Assembly: GCA_017305635.1 (NCBI GenBank)
Contig: JAFKKF010000018.1
Span: forward strand, 47,186-111,185
Origin: Hyphomicrobiales bacterium
GTDB lineage: Bacteria; Pseudomonadota; Alphaproteobacteria; Rhizobiales; Kaistiaceae
Length of the DNA: 64,000 bases
Direction of reading: 5' to 3'
Positions 9,638 through 17,538 of the stretch are shown one piece after another (position 1 is the first letter of the stretch; each line of letters begins with the position of its first letter). The notes under the pieces were generated by a model, which was not told the origin of the DNA, made no database searches, and saw only the letters and a program-made list of their open reading frames with translations. A program made the translations under genes and the position numbers.

Positions 9638-9655
9638 GTCCGCACCGGTGCGGAC
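9638..9655. promoter_or_regulatory. Perfect 18-bp palindrome upstream of the L,D-transpeptidase gene
   Basis: GTCCGCACCGGTGCGGAC is a perfect inverted repeat with no spacer, 63 bases before the proposed start of the transpeptidase gene and 70 bases after the transporter operon. It could be an operator or a hairpin. No regulator gene is adjacent, so I cannot assign it. Confidence 0.4.
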
Positions 9656-9717
9656 GGGCTCTTCAGACGGGACATGGCGTGGGAAATCCATTCAGGGCGT
9701 TGCAATCCACCTCGGCG

Positions 9718-11445
9718 ATGCGTCACCGCGCATCGCGCACCCTTGTCGCCCTCGCGGCCCTTGCCACGCTGACCGCGGTCGATGCCCATGCCGCGGCGAA
9801 GAAGGTGCGTCCTGCGCAGCCCGCCGTGGCGACGGCCCCGCGCCCCGCCGGCGAGCCGGTCATGGCGATCGTGTCGATCAAGTCTCAGCAGGTCACGTTC
9901 TACGACGCCGACGGCTGGATCCTGCGCGCGCCGGTATCGACCGGCACCAAGAAGCGCGAGACCCCGGCCGGCGTCTTCGCCGTCATCGAGAAGGACAAGG
10001 ATCACCATTCGACCCTCTACGACGATGCCTGGATGCCGAACATGCTGCGCATCACCTGGAACGGCATCGCGCTGCATGGCGGGCCGCTGCCCGGTTATGC
10101 CGCCTCGCATGGCTGCGTGCGCATGCCCTACGACTTCGCCGAGAAACTGTTCGACAAGGCCTGGATCGGGATGCGGGTGATCATCTCGCCGAACGACGCG
10201 GCCCCCGTCGACTTCTCCCATCCGGCGCTGTTCGAGCCCGACCCGAGCGTCGTGGCGGCGGCTCCGGCGCGTGCCGAAGCGCTCGCCCGCGAGGCGACGG
10301 AGGCCGTGAAGGCGGCGGCGGACGCAAAGAAATTTGCCGCGACCGCGGCACGCGAGGCGGGATCGGCTGCCGCGGCGCTCCGCAAGCTGCAAGCGCTCAA
10401 GACGCGCGCCGACGGCCAGCTCGCCGCTGCCGGCAAGGCGGTGGCCGCCGCCGAGCAGGCGAGGGCGCGCGCGGAGGAGGCGAGGGACAAGGCCGTCGCG
10501 AAGGCGGCCGAGCTGGCGGCCCAATGGGAGGCGGCGCAGGCCGCCGCGAAGCCGCAGATCGACGCTGCCGCGCGGGCGAAGGCGATCGTGCCGACCAATG
10601 ATGCGGCCAAGAAGGCCGTTGCCGCCGCAGTGGCGGAGGCGGCAGCGCTCGTCAAGTCCCTCGCCCAGCTGGAACAGGCGAGCGGTCGTGCCGCCGCCCA
10701 GGTCGCGGCTGCCGGGAAGGCGCTCGCCGCCGCCGAGCAGGCCAAGCTGCGGACGGAGACGGCCAAGGAAAAGGCCGAAGCGAAGGCCGCCGAGCTCGCG
10801 ACCGAGCTCGATGCCGCCACGGCCGGGGCCAAATCGAAACTCGATGCCGCCGCTGCCGCCAAGGAAGCCGCCAAGGCGGCCGAGGCCGGGAAGGCCGACG
10901 CTGCCGGCGCCGCCAATGAGGCGAAGCTCCTCCTCGAGCCGGTCTCGGTCTATATCAGCCGCGCCACGCAGAAGCTCTACGTGCGGCGCAACACGCACAA
11001 GGCGTGGTCCGACGGCGGCGAGGTCTTCGATGCGAGCATCGAGGTTCCTGTCACGATCCGCGATCCCGACAGGCCGATCGGCACCCATATCTTCACCGCC
11101 GTGGCGCGGGGCGACGGAGGGCTGAGATGGACCGCCGTCAGCATCGACGGCGGCGACGATGACGCCGACGCGCTCGACCGCATCACCATCCCGCAGGATG
11201 TCCTCGACCGGATCGCGCCGACGGCGCTGCCGCTATCCTCCATCATCGTCTCGGACGAGCCGCTCAGCCGCGAGACCAACTATCGCACCGAGTTCGTCGC
11301 GGTGCTGCACGACCAGCCCCAGGGCGGCTTCATCACCCGCAAGCCGACGGTCGCGCCGGTGCGTCAGCCGACCGTCACCGATCCCATCGTCAAGGAAAAG
11401 CCCTTCCGGCGGCCGTTCCTCCGCTTTCTCTTTTCCGCGCAATAG
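9718..11445 (+). CDS. L,D-transpeptidase (YkuD) with alanine-rich coiled coil and second, degenerate module
   Basis: The 575-residue exported protein has a signal peptide (residues 1-24, ending AHA) directly after ATG 9718, which is why I prefer it to GTG 9679. A YkuD catalytic domain spans about residues 45-160, with the active-site motif SHGCVRMP (His131, Cys133). Residues about 180-400 are a long Ala/Lys/Glu-rich coiled coil. The C-terminal part (VSVYISRATQKLYVRR ... PIGTHIFTA) resembles the first half of a YkuD fold but shows no catalytic His or Cys. The N-terminal domain should form 3-3 peptidoglycan cross-links or attach proteins to the wall. The coil and dead module suggest a structural or scaffolding role in the periplasm. 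Confidence 0.8.
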   Translation: MRHRASRTLVALAALATLTAVDAHAAAKKVRPAQPAVATAPRPAGEPVMAIVSIKSQQVTFYDADGWILRAPVSTGTKKRETPAGVFAVIEKDKDHHSTLYDDAWMPNMLRITWNGIALHGGPLPGYAASHGCVRMPYDFAEKLFDKAWIGMRVIISPNDAAPVDFSHPALFEPDPSVVAAAPARAEALAREATEAVKAAADAKKFAATAAREAGSAAAALRKLQALKTRADGQLAAAGKAVAAAEQARARAEEARDKAVAKAAELAAQWEAAQAAAKPQIDAAARAKAIVPTNDAAKKAVAAAVAEAAALVKSLAQLEQASGRAAAQVAAAGKALAAAEQAKLRTETAKEKAEAKAAELATELDAATAGAKSKLDAAAAAKEAAKAAEAGKADAAGAANEAKLLLEPVSVYISRATQKLYVRRNTHKAWSDGGEVFDASIEVPVTIRDPDRPIGTHIFTAVARGDGGLRWTAVSIDGGDDDADALDRITIPQDVLDRIAPTALPLSSIIVSDEPLSRETNYRTEFVAVLHDQPQGGFITRKPTVAPVRQPTVTDPIVKEKPFRRPFLRFLFSAQ

Positions 11446-11455
11446 GGCCTTCGCC

Positions 11456-12400
11456 ATGGAAAGCCAGGCCGTCGCATCGAAACTGTCGCGGGCGGCGATC
11501 TTCCTCGTCGCCACCGTGAAGGACGACAAGGACAGCCTCGCCGCGGTGCGCGCCATGTGCGGCGACCTTGCCGGCTTCGTGCGGGCCGTCGGCTTCCGCG
11601 ACCTCGACGGCGGCCTCTCCTGCATCATGGGCTTCGGCTCCGAGGCCTGGGACCGGCTGTTCGGCGCGCCGCGGCCGAAGGAACTGCATCCCTTCCGCGA
11701 GATCAGCGGCCGCCACCATGCCGTTGCGACGCCGGGGGACGTCCTGTTCCACATCCGCGCGCGCAGCATGGACCTCTGCTTCGAGCTCGCCATGCAGGTC
11801 GTGGCCCGGCTCGGCGGCGCGGTCACCATCGTCGACGAGACGCACGGCTTCAAGTTCTTCGACCAGCGCGACATGATCGGCTTCGTCGACGGCACCGAGA
11901 ATCCGACCGGCCCGGCCATCGACGACGCCATTCTCGTCGGCGACGAAGACCGCGCATTTGCGGGCGGCAGCTACGTCATCGTCCAGAAATACCTGCATGA
12001 CCTGCAGGGCTGGAACGCGCTGCCGGTCGAGCGGCAGGAATTGATCATCGGCCGCAGGAAGCTTTCCGACATCGAGCTCGAGGACGGCGTCAAGCCGTCC
12101 TACGCCCACAACGCCCTCACCTCGATCGACGGCGAGAACGGCGAGGAGCTCAAGATCGTCCGCGACAACATGCCGTTCGGCGAGATTGGCAAGGGCGCCT
12201 TCGGCACCTACTTCATCGGCTATGCGCGCTCGCCGGCGCGGATCGAGCGGATGCTCGAGAATATGTTCGTCGGCAATCCGCCGGGCAATTACGACCGGCT
12301 GCTCGATTTCAGCTCCGCGACGACGGGCAGCCTGTTCTTCGTCCCGCCCGAGACCTTCCTTGGCGATGCCGGCCCGGCCGCCGCAGTCACGAAGGGCTAG
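11456..12400 (+). CDS. DyP-type haem peroxidase
   Basis: This 314-residue protein carries the DyP signature GFVDGTENP (catalytic Asp145), a likely proximal haem ligand His218 in SYAHNAL and the distal Arg236 in IVRDNMPFG. Length and the single-domain layout fit the bacterial cytosolic class B (YfeX-like) enzymes. It has no signal peptide or Tat motif. It starts 10 bases after the transpeptidase stop and probably shares that transcript. The stop codon is shared with the convergent DUF488 gene. Confidence 0.92.
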   Translation: MESQAVASKLSRAAIFLVATVKDDKDSLAAVRAMCGDLAGFVRAVGFRDLDGGLSCIMGFGSEAWDRLFGAPRPKELHPFREISGRHHAVATPGDVLFHIRARSMDLCFELAMQVVARLGGAVTIVDETHGFKFFDQRDMIGFVDGTENPTGPAIDDAILVGDEDRAFAGGSYVIVQKYLHDLQGWNALPVERQELIIGRRKLSDIELEDGVKPSYAHNALTSIDGENGEELKIVRDNMPFGEIGKGAFGTYFIGYARSPARIERMLENMFVGNPPGNYDRLLDFSSATTGSLFFVPPETFLGDAGPAAAVTKG

Positions 12401-12969
12401 AGCAGGTCCGGTTGCTCGGGAGGATAGGTGATCGCGGTTCCCTCGACCCGCGCGAAGGGCGTCAGCTTGTGCAGCCGGGCGCTCGCTTCCGACAGGATGT
12501 CGATCACCGGCACGCCGTGCACCTCGAGCGCATCGGCGACGAGCGAGCGATGGCAGCGCCAGGGCACCGCCTCGGCGCACATGATGGCCGTGCGCTTCTC
12601 GCGGCCGAGGCCGACAAGCCGGTTCAGCGCCTCGGCGAATTCCGCGGTCTGCATGTAGTCGGCATAGCCGCGGAAGCTCTTGTTGCGCCAGCCGCCATTG
12701 GGCGAATCCTTGCGTGGCCGCCGCAGGCCGCCGAGGGCCGGCATGTGCATGTAGCCGATCCGCGCCGCCGCGAGGCTGGCCTTCAGCGCCGCGCCCCCGA
12801 ACTGCGGATTGTGCAGCGAGGCTGGGATCGTGCGGATATCGACGAGCTGCCGGATGCCGTAGGTGTCGAGGAGCGCGATGAATTGTGCAATCGGCAGGGT
12901 CGAGTGCCCGACGGTGAAGATCGCACCCTCCGGCCAGCCGGCGCCCCGCAGCGAAATGTCCTCGCGCAT
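12397..12969 (-). CDS. DUF488 family protein
   Basis: The 190-residue protein belongs to DUF488: FTVGHSTLPIAQFIALLDTYGIRQLVDIR at the N-terminus, a central ALGGLRRP and the late motif AIMCAEAVPWRCHRSLVAD with paired cysteines. The biochemical role of the family is not established. Its stop codon is read from the same CTAG tetramer (12397-12400) as the stop of the convergent peroxidase gene, so the two transcripts must run into each other. No terminator is visible between them. Confidence 0.88.
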   Translation of the reverse strand: MREDISLRGAGWPEGAIFTVGHSTLPIAQFIALLDTYGIRQLVDIRTIPASLHNPQFGGAALKASLAAARIGYMHMPALGGLRRPRKDSPNGGWRNKSFRGYADYMQTAEFAEALNRLVGLGREKRTAIMCAEAVPWRCHRSLVADALEVHGVPVIDILSEASARLHKLTPFARVEGTAITYPPEQPDLL

Positions 12970-13005
12970 GGACGGGATACTAGCGCCTCGCCGTGAATGG
13001 GGAAG

Positions 13006-13031
13006 GCGCGTCCGTCCGCTCGCGGACGCGC
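13006..13031 (+). other. Hairpin in the leader of the AI-2E family gene
   Basis: A 9-bp perfect stem (GCGCGTCCG against CGGACGCGC) with an 8-base loop lies in the 164-base gap between the divergent DUF488 and AI-2E genes. No T-run or regulator-specific feature is visible. I report it as structure only. Confidence 0.35.
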
Positions 13032-13133
13032 GGCCCGCGCGGAGTTCCGGGTCGCGGCAGAACGATCGGACGTCAGCTTCCGGGAAATTCCGCTAGAATG
13101 CCGGCATCGCAGCAGGAATCGGGCGGTCACCGG

Positions 13134-14255
13134 ATGGAGAATAGCGGCTTCGGCGAAAGCGCCCTGGCGCAATGGTACATGCGGCTCGCCATTGCCGGCT
13201 TCGCGCTGCTGCTCCTGGTCTACGGCCGTCCCATCCTGCTCCCGGTCGTCGTGGCGCTCCTCGCCTTCACGGTCCTCTCCGCCGCGCTCGCCAAGATCTC
13301 GCGCATCCGCTTCGGCAGGATGAGCCCGCCACCCTGGCTCGCCGTCCTGTTCGGCCTGCTGATCCTCGGCGTCGGCATCTTCGTGATCTACAGCATCGTC
13401 TCGGCGGAGATCATTCTCCTCATCAACGACTGGCCGAGGCTGGTCGAGCGCGCCCGCGCCGTGCTCGCCGACCTCTCCGACTGGGTCGGGCAGGACCTCT
13501 CGCAGGCGATCAGCGTCGGTTCCGGCGAATTCGACCTGGTGGCGAACCTGCGCGGCATCCTGCATCCGGCCGGCTTCGCGATTGCCGCGATCGTCGTCGT
13601 CGCGCTCTATGTCGCCTTCATGTTCGTCGAGAGCGCGCATGTGCCGGCGAAGATCGACCTCATGTTCGCCGATCCGGAACGTGCCGCGAGGGTCAAGGGG
13701 ATCGCCGGCCAGATCGTTGCCAGCGTCCACCGCTTCCTCTTCCTCAAGACGCTGCTCAGCCTCGGCAATACCCTTGTCGCCTACATCCTCATGAAGCTCG
13801 TCGGCCTCGAATTCGCCGAGCTGTGGGCGCTCCTCACCTTCTTCCTCAATTTCATTCCGAAGATCGGATCGATCGCCGGCACGGTCCTTCCAGCGCTCTT
13901 CGCCCTCCTGCAGTTCCAGGAATGGGAGCCGGTCCTGCTGGTCGCCGTCGGGCTGACGCTCACCCACGGGATCACCGGCGAGGTGGTCGAGCCCCTGGTC
14001 ATGGGGCGAACCCTGAACCTCAGCTCGCTGGTCATCATGCTGGCGCTGACCTTCTGGTCGTCGGTCTGGGGAATAGCCGGGACGTTCCTCGCCATCCCGC
14101 TGATGGTCGTGGTCATCACGATCTGCGCCAAGGTGCCGTCGCTGCGCCCGGTGGCGGTGCTCCTGTCGAGCGACGGCATCCTCGACGTGGACGAGCCGCC
14201 GCCAGCGGCAGTCGCGGCGCGGTCAACGCAGCGCGGCGAGGGACAGGGCGGCTAA
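13134..14255 (+). CDS. AI-2E family transporter (TqsA/PerM-like)
   Basis: This is a 373-residue polytopic membrane protein of the AI-2E family. Features include two N-terminal helices, a soluble loop (about residues 95-150), and the conserved C-terminal half with FFLNFIPKIGSIAGTVLP and EVVEPLVMGRTLNLSSLV. E. coli TqsA affects AI-2 export, but family members also move other solutes or ions, so substrate should not be assumed. ATG 13134 was preferred; ATG 13098 in the same frame would add 12 residues. The window also encodes an AI-2 importer 9 kb away, which makes an AI-2 link worth testing. Confidence 0.82.
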   Translation: MENSGFGESALAQWYMRLAIAGFALLLLVYGRPILLPVVVALLAFTVLSAALAKISRIRFGRMSPPPWLAVLFGLLILGVGIFVIYSIVSAEIILLINDWPRLVERARAVLADLSDWVGQDLSQAISVGSGEFDLVANLRGILHPAGFAIAAIVVVALYVAFMFVESAHVPAKIDLMFADPERAARVKGIAGQIVASVHRFLFLKTLLSLGNTLVAYILMKLVGLEFAELWALLTFFLNFIPKIGSIAGTVLPALFALLQFQEWEPVLLVAVGLTLTHGITGEVVEPLVMGRTLNLSSLVIMLALTFWSSVWGIAGTFLAIPLMVVVITICAKVPSLRPVAVLLSSDGILDVDEPPPAAVAARSTQRGEGQGG

Positions 14256-14278
14256 GCTCCGCCCGCCCGTCGGGGCGG

Positions 14279-14968
14279 CTACTTGCGTCGGGCCGTGATC
14301 GTATCGCTGGCGCCCGAGTGAAGCACGAGCTCGCCCTTCTTGCCGATCTCGAAGCGCGATGTCGCCGCGAGGACCTTCAGGAGGGCCGCCTCCTGGTCCA
14401 TGGCCGGCGCCTCGCACATCATCCTCGAGGCACCCGGCTTGTCGATGGCAAGGCCCTCGCCGGTCAGATTGAAATTAGCGAAGTAGCGGTTGCAGGAGGC
14501 GTTGCCGCTGACGAGGCCGTCGGCACCGAACTCGATCGTCGGCCTGGTGCCCGCGGCGACCGGCTTCCCGTTGATCGCCGTGACCGCCCAGGCGCCCTGC
14601 AGGACCTTCGCCGGGTCGCCGCCGCAGCCGGCGAGCTTCGCCTTGCCGAGGCGCACCGCGACCGTGCTCGGATAGGTCATGCCGCTCATCGTGTCGACGC
14701 AGCGCCAGGGCGAGATCGTCAGCCGGAAGGGCTCGCCGTCGACCTTGGCCCAGTAGATCCGCGAGCCCCGCACCCGGCGCGAATGGGGGAGCGGCGCGAT
14801 CGTCACCTCGCTCTCGCCCATCTGCTGGAAGGTGAGGCCGGTATCGTTCTTGCGCAGGATCCACCCGGGCTCGTTGCCGCGGGCGACGAATTCCGGCGTG
14901 GCCGCCACGGCGACGGTTGCCAATACCAATCCGGCTAAGGCCGCGCCGGCCGATTTCCACAGGCTCAT
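14279..14968 (-). CDS. Exported META/HslJ-domain protein
   Basis: The 229-residue protein starts after a clear GGGAGG (minus strand) and has a signal peptide (residues 1-23, ending VAA). The middle (about residues 25-115) matches the COG3650-type domain (GNEPGW ... PWRCVDTMSGMTYP). The C-terminal part (about 125-229) is a META domain with WAVTAINGKPV and SGNASCNRYFANF. Such proteins are linked to envelope stress in enterobacteria (HslJ, novobiocin resistance), but the function here is unknown. It stands alone between the AI-2E gene (convergent) and the TetR gene. Confidence 0.8.
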   Translation of the reverse strand: MSLWKSAGAALAGLVLATVAVAATPEFVARGNEPGWILRKNDTGLTFQQMGESEVTIAPLPHSRRVRGSRIYWAKVDGEPFRLTISPWRCVDTMSGMTYPSTVAVRLGKAKLAGCGGDPAKVLQGAWAVTAINGKPVAAGTRPTIEFGADGLVSGNASCNRYFANFNLTGEGLAIDKPGASRMMCEAPAMDQEAALLKVLAATSRFEIGKKGELVLHSGASDTITARRK

Positions 14969-15086
14969 CCGTTCATCCTCCCGGTCGCTCCGCGAGCAGA
15001 ATAGGGCAGGGAGACCTGATCCGCCATGCCGCGGGAAGCGGAGTGCCCCGAGGGGCCCCAAGGGCCCGCGGCAAGCCTCGCCTCGG

Positions 15087-16142
15087 CTAGCGGGGCTTCG
15101 CTCCGGCCGCACGCTTCGGCCGTGTCGCCGGCCGGCGGAGACCGGCAATGACGAATTCGGCGACTTCCGCGTTGAAGCGGTCGCGCCCGAACTCGCCGAC
15201 CGCGAACTGGCGCAGCGGCCAGATATCGCAGGCCCCGTCGATAAGGTTGGCGATGATCTCCGGCTCGACCTCGCGGAACTCGCCACTCGCCACGCCCTCG
15301 CTGACCAGGTCCGCAATCTGGCGGAGCAGGGTGCGGTAATGGGCGAGAACGCGCGCGCGGGCCGCCGGCGACAGCGACTTGGTCTCGCGATTGAGGACCG
15401 CGATGCGGTGGCGGTAGTGGTCGCCTTTCTCGATGATCGCGGCGATGGTGGCGCGGAGCTTGTCGCTCGCCGTGTCACATCCGGCCGTCGCCTCGGCGAC
15501 ATCGGTGCGCACGTTCGCCATGGTCCAGTTATAGACGAGCTCGAGGAGCTCGTCCTTGCTCGCCACGTACTGGTACATGGTCGGCACGTGCAGGCCGGCG
15601 GCATCGGCGATCTCGCGCATGGTGGCATTGGCGAAGCCCTTGCGGGCGATGACGCCGCAGGCCGCCGCGGCGATCTGGTCGCGCCGCTTCTCGGCGAGGC
15701 TTGTCGGGGTGCCGTTGACGGCCGGCGTGGCGGGCGCGGGCGCTTCCGCCGCCATTGCCTCCGCTTCCGCCGCCTCCCGGTCCCCGATGATCGCATAGGT
15801 GAGGGTGATCGCGGCGACCAGCGAGCGGTCGGGCCGGCGGAGCGTGACGTGCCAGGTCGTTTCCGCCTGGCTCGCATGCTGGAGCACGGCCTCGCCGGTC
15901 AGGTCGCTCACCGCGGAGCGCAGGAACCGGCGTGCCTCGCAGGCCGTCTCGACGAGGTGGCGTCCGCGCGGCAGCGAAGGCGCCGCGCCTGCCGTGGCGA
16001 GCGCGCCGGCGAAATCGAGAAGCGCACCCAGGCCGAAGGGAGCGACGCTGCCGTTCGGGGCGACCATGCCGCCGGAGGCGCGGCCCGCGGTTTCGGAACG
16101 GGCGACCATGAGCGGCTGCATTGGGACCGCTTGCTTGCTCAT
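15087..16142 (-). CDS. TetR-family regulator with N-terminal hotdog-like domain
   Basis: At 351 residues this is far longer than a normal TetR protein (about 200). The C-terminal 200 residues are a standard TetR: helix-turn-helix at about residues 152-205 (IAAAACGVIARKGFANATMREIADAAG, then TMYQYVASKDELLE) and a helical ligand domain. The N-terminal 120 residues look like a PaaI/hotdog thioesterase core (GLGALLDFAGALAT, TWHVTLRRPDRSLVAAITLTYAI), with no clear catalytic Asp/His signature. The gene is divergent from a transport/CoA-ligase operon that also contains a genuine PaaI-type thioesterase, and a TetR-like operator lies between them. I infer sensing of a CoA thioester or related acid. Confidence 0.82.
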   Translation of the reverse strand: MSKQAVPMQPLMVARSETAGRASGGMVAPNGSVAPFGLGALLDFAGALATAGAAPSLPRGRHLVETACEARRFLRSAVSDLTGEAVLQHASQAETTWHVTLRRPDRSLVAAITLTYAIIGDREAAEAEAMAAEAPAPATPAVNGTPTSLAEKRRDQIAAAACGVIARKGFANATMREIADAAGLHVPTMYQYVASKDELLELVYNWTMANVRTDVAEATAGCDTASDKLRATIAAIIEKGDHYRHRIAVLNRETKSLSPAARARVLAHYRTLLRQIADLVSEGVASGEFREVEPEIIANLIDGACDIWPLRQFAVGEFGRDRFNAEVAEFVIAGLRRPATRPKRAAGAKPR

Positions 16143-16239
16143 TCATTCCTCCGGAGGGCCGGTCTGCCGCCAAAATAATCTACGTCCGGTGGCCGGTGAC
16201 CATAGTCGCGTCTTGACTCCAAACGGCCTCCAAAGCTTC

Positions 16240-16259
16240 ATTACTGAACGATCGGTAAT
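16240..16259. promoter_or_regulatory. TetR-type operator between divergent units
   Basis: ATTACTGAACGATCGGTAAT is a 20-base near-palindrome: 16 of 20 positions agree with its reverse complement, and the outer ATTAC/GTAAT arms are perfect. It is 98 bases upstream of the TetR gene (minus strand) and 30 bases upstream of the binding-protein gene (plus strand). Such TTAC-centred palindromes are typical of TetR/FadR-type operators. The most likely role is repression of both divergent promoters by the hotdog-TetR protein. Confidence 0.7.
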
Positions 16260-16288
16260 CATGCTGCAACCGTCTTCGGGAGAAGGTC

Positions 16289-17533
16289 ATGGGTGTTTCG
16301 TTGAAGGCAGGACTGCTGGCGGGCTGGACCGCCGTCTCGATTCTGGCGGTGACCGCCACCGGCCCGGCCGCGGCCGCCTCGCTCGATCTCACGATCGGCG
16401 CGCTCCTCGAATCGACCGGCCCGCTCTCCGAGCTCGGGCCGCCCCATGAGAAGGCGACCAAGCTCGCGGTCGAGGCCGCCAACAAGGCCGCCAAGGACGC
16501 CGGCTTCGACGCGACCGTGACGCTGACCTCCGCCGATTCGCAGGGCGATCCGCAGGCGGCGCTCTCCGCCGCGCGCACCCTCGTCGACAAGAACGCGGCC
16601 TGCATCGTGGGCCCGGCGACGACGCCGGAATCGATCTCGGTGCTGAACGGCATCACGCTCCAGCGCAAGATCTCGCTCTGGCCGACGGCGACCAGCACGC
16701 GCCTGCGCACGGTCAAGGACGGTGGCACGATCTTCCGCACCGTCCCCGCCGACGACCTGCAGGCCAAGGCCCTCGTGCTCGCCATCGAGAAGCACATCGG
16801 CAAGGGCAAGAACGTCGCCATCGCCTATCGTAACGAGCCCTATGGCGACGCGCTCTCCAAGGGTTTCACCAAGAACTGGGAGGATGAGGGCGGCAAGGTC
16901 GTCGCCACCGTCGTCTACGATCCGCAGCAGGCGAGCTTCGATTCCGAGGCCGGCCAGGTCGTCGCCAGCAATGCCGATGCCTATGTCGTGATCGACTACC
17001 CGGAGACCTACGCCAAGTTCGGTGCCGCCCTCGTGCGCACCGGCAAGTTCGATGCGAAGAAGCTCTTCGTGCCCGATGCCATGGCCTTCGCCAAGGTGCC
17101 GGACAGCATCCCGGGCGAGGCGATCAACGGCGCCTATGGCGTCGCGGCCGGCGCGCCGACCGGGACCGAGTCGGTCGCGCTCTTCAACAAGCTCTGGGAT
17201 GAGGCCGGCGGCGTGCCCAATACCTCGCTGACCGCCAATATCTTCGACGCGACCATCCTCTGCTTCCTGTCGTCGGTGGAAGCCGGCTCGGCGGAGCCCG
17301 GCGCGATCACCGGCAAGGTCCGCTCGGTCACCCAGGAAGGCGCGCCGCAATTCACCATCGCCAATCTCGGCGATGCGGTGAAGGCCGCCTCCGCCGGCAA
17401 GCCGATCGACTATGTCGGCGTCTCCGGCGCCTTCCGCTTCATGGAGAACGGCGATCCGTCTTCCAGCCCCTACGACGTCTTCCAGTACCAGGACGGCAAG
17501 CAGGTGACGATCGAACAGGTACAGGTGCAGTAA
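16289..17533 (+). CDS. Branched-chain amino acid-type ABC transporter substrate-binding protein
   Basis: The 414-residue periplasmic protein (Peripla_BP_6/LivK type) has a signal peptide through about residue 30 (GPAAAA) and the typical DLTIGALLESTGPLSELG start. Later motifs include ADSQGDPQAALSAARTLVDK and AIAYRNEPYGDALSKGF. It is the first gene of the operon and is only 5 bases before the permease. In contrast with other binding-protein genes in this window, it has no stem-loop after it. Ligand unknown; the downstream CoA ligase and thioesterase argue for a carboxylic or aromatic acid rather than an amino acid. Confidence 0.87.
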   Translation: MGVSLKAGLLAGWTAVSILAVTATGPAAAASLDLTIGALLESTGPLSELGPPHEKATKLAVEAANKAAKDAGFDATVTLTSADSQGDPQAALSAARTLVDKNAACIVGPATTPESISVLNGITLQRKISLWPTATSTRLRTVKDGGTIFRTVPADDLQAKALVLAIEKHIGKGKNVAIAYRNEPYGDALSKGFTKNWEDEGGKVVATVVYDPQQASFDSEAGQVVASNADAYVVIDYPETYAKFGAALVRTGKFDAKKLFVPDAMAFAKVPDSIPGEAINGAYGVAAGAPTGTESVALFNKLWDEAGGVPNTSLTANIFDATILCFLSSVEAGSAEPGAITGKVRSVTQEGAPQFTIANLGDAVKAASAGKPIDYVGVSGAFRFMENGDPSSSPYDVFQYQDGKQVTIEQVQVQ

Positions 17534-17538
17534 CCTTC

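Noticed and set aside
10255..10950. Tandem DNA repeat in the transpeptidase gene
   Set aside because: The Ala/Lys/Glu-rich region looks repetitive at protein level, but I see no regular DNA period; it is better explained as a coiled coil with biased composition.
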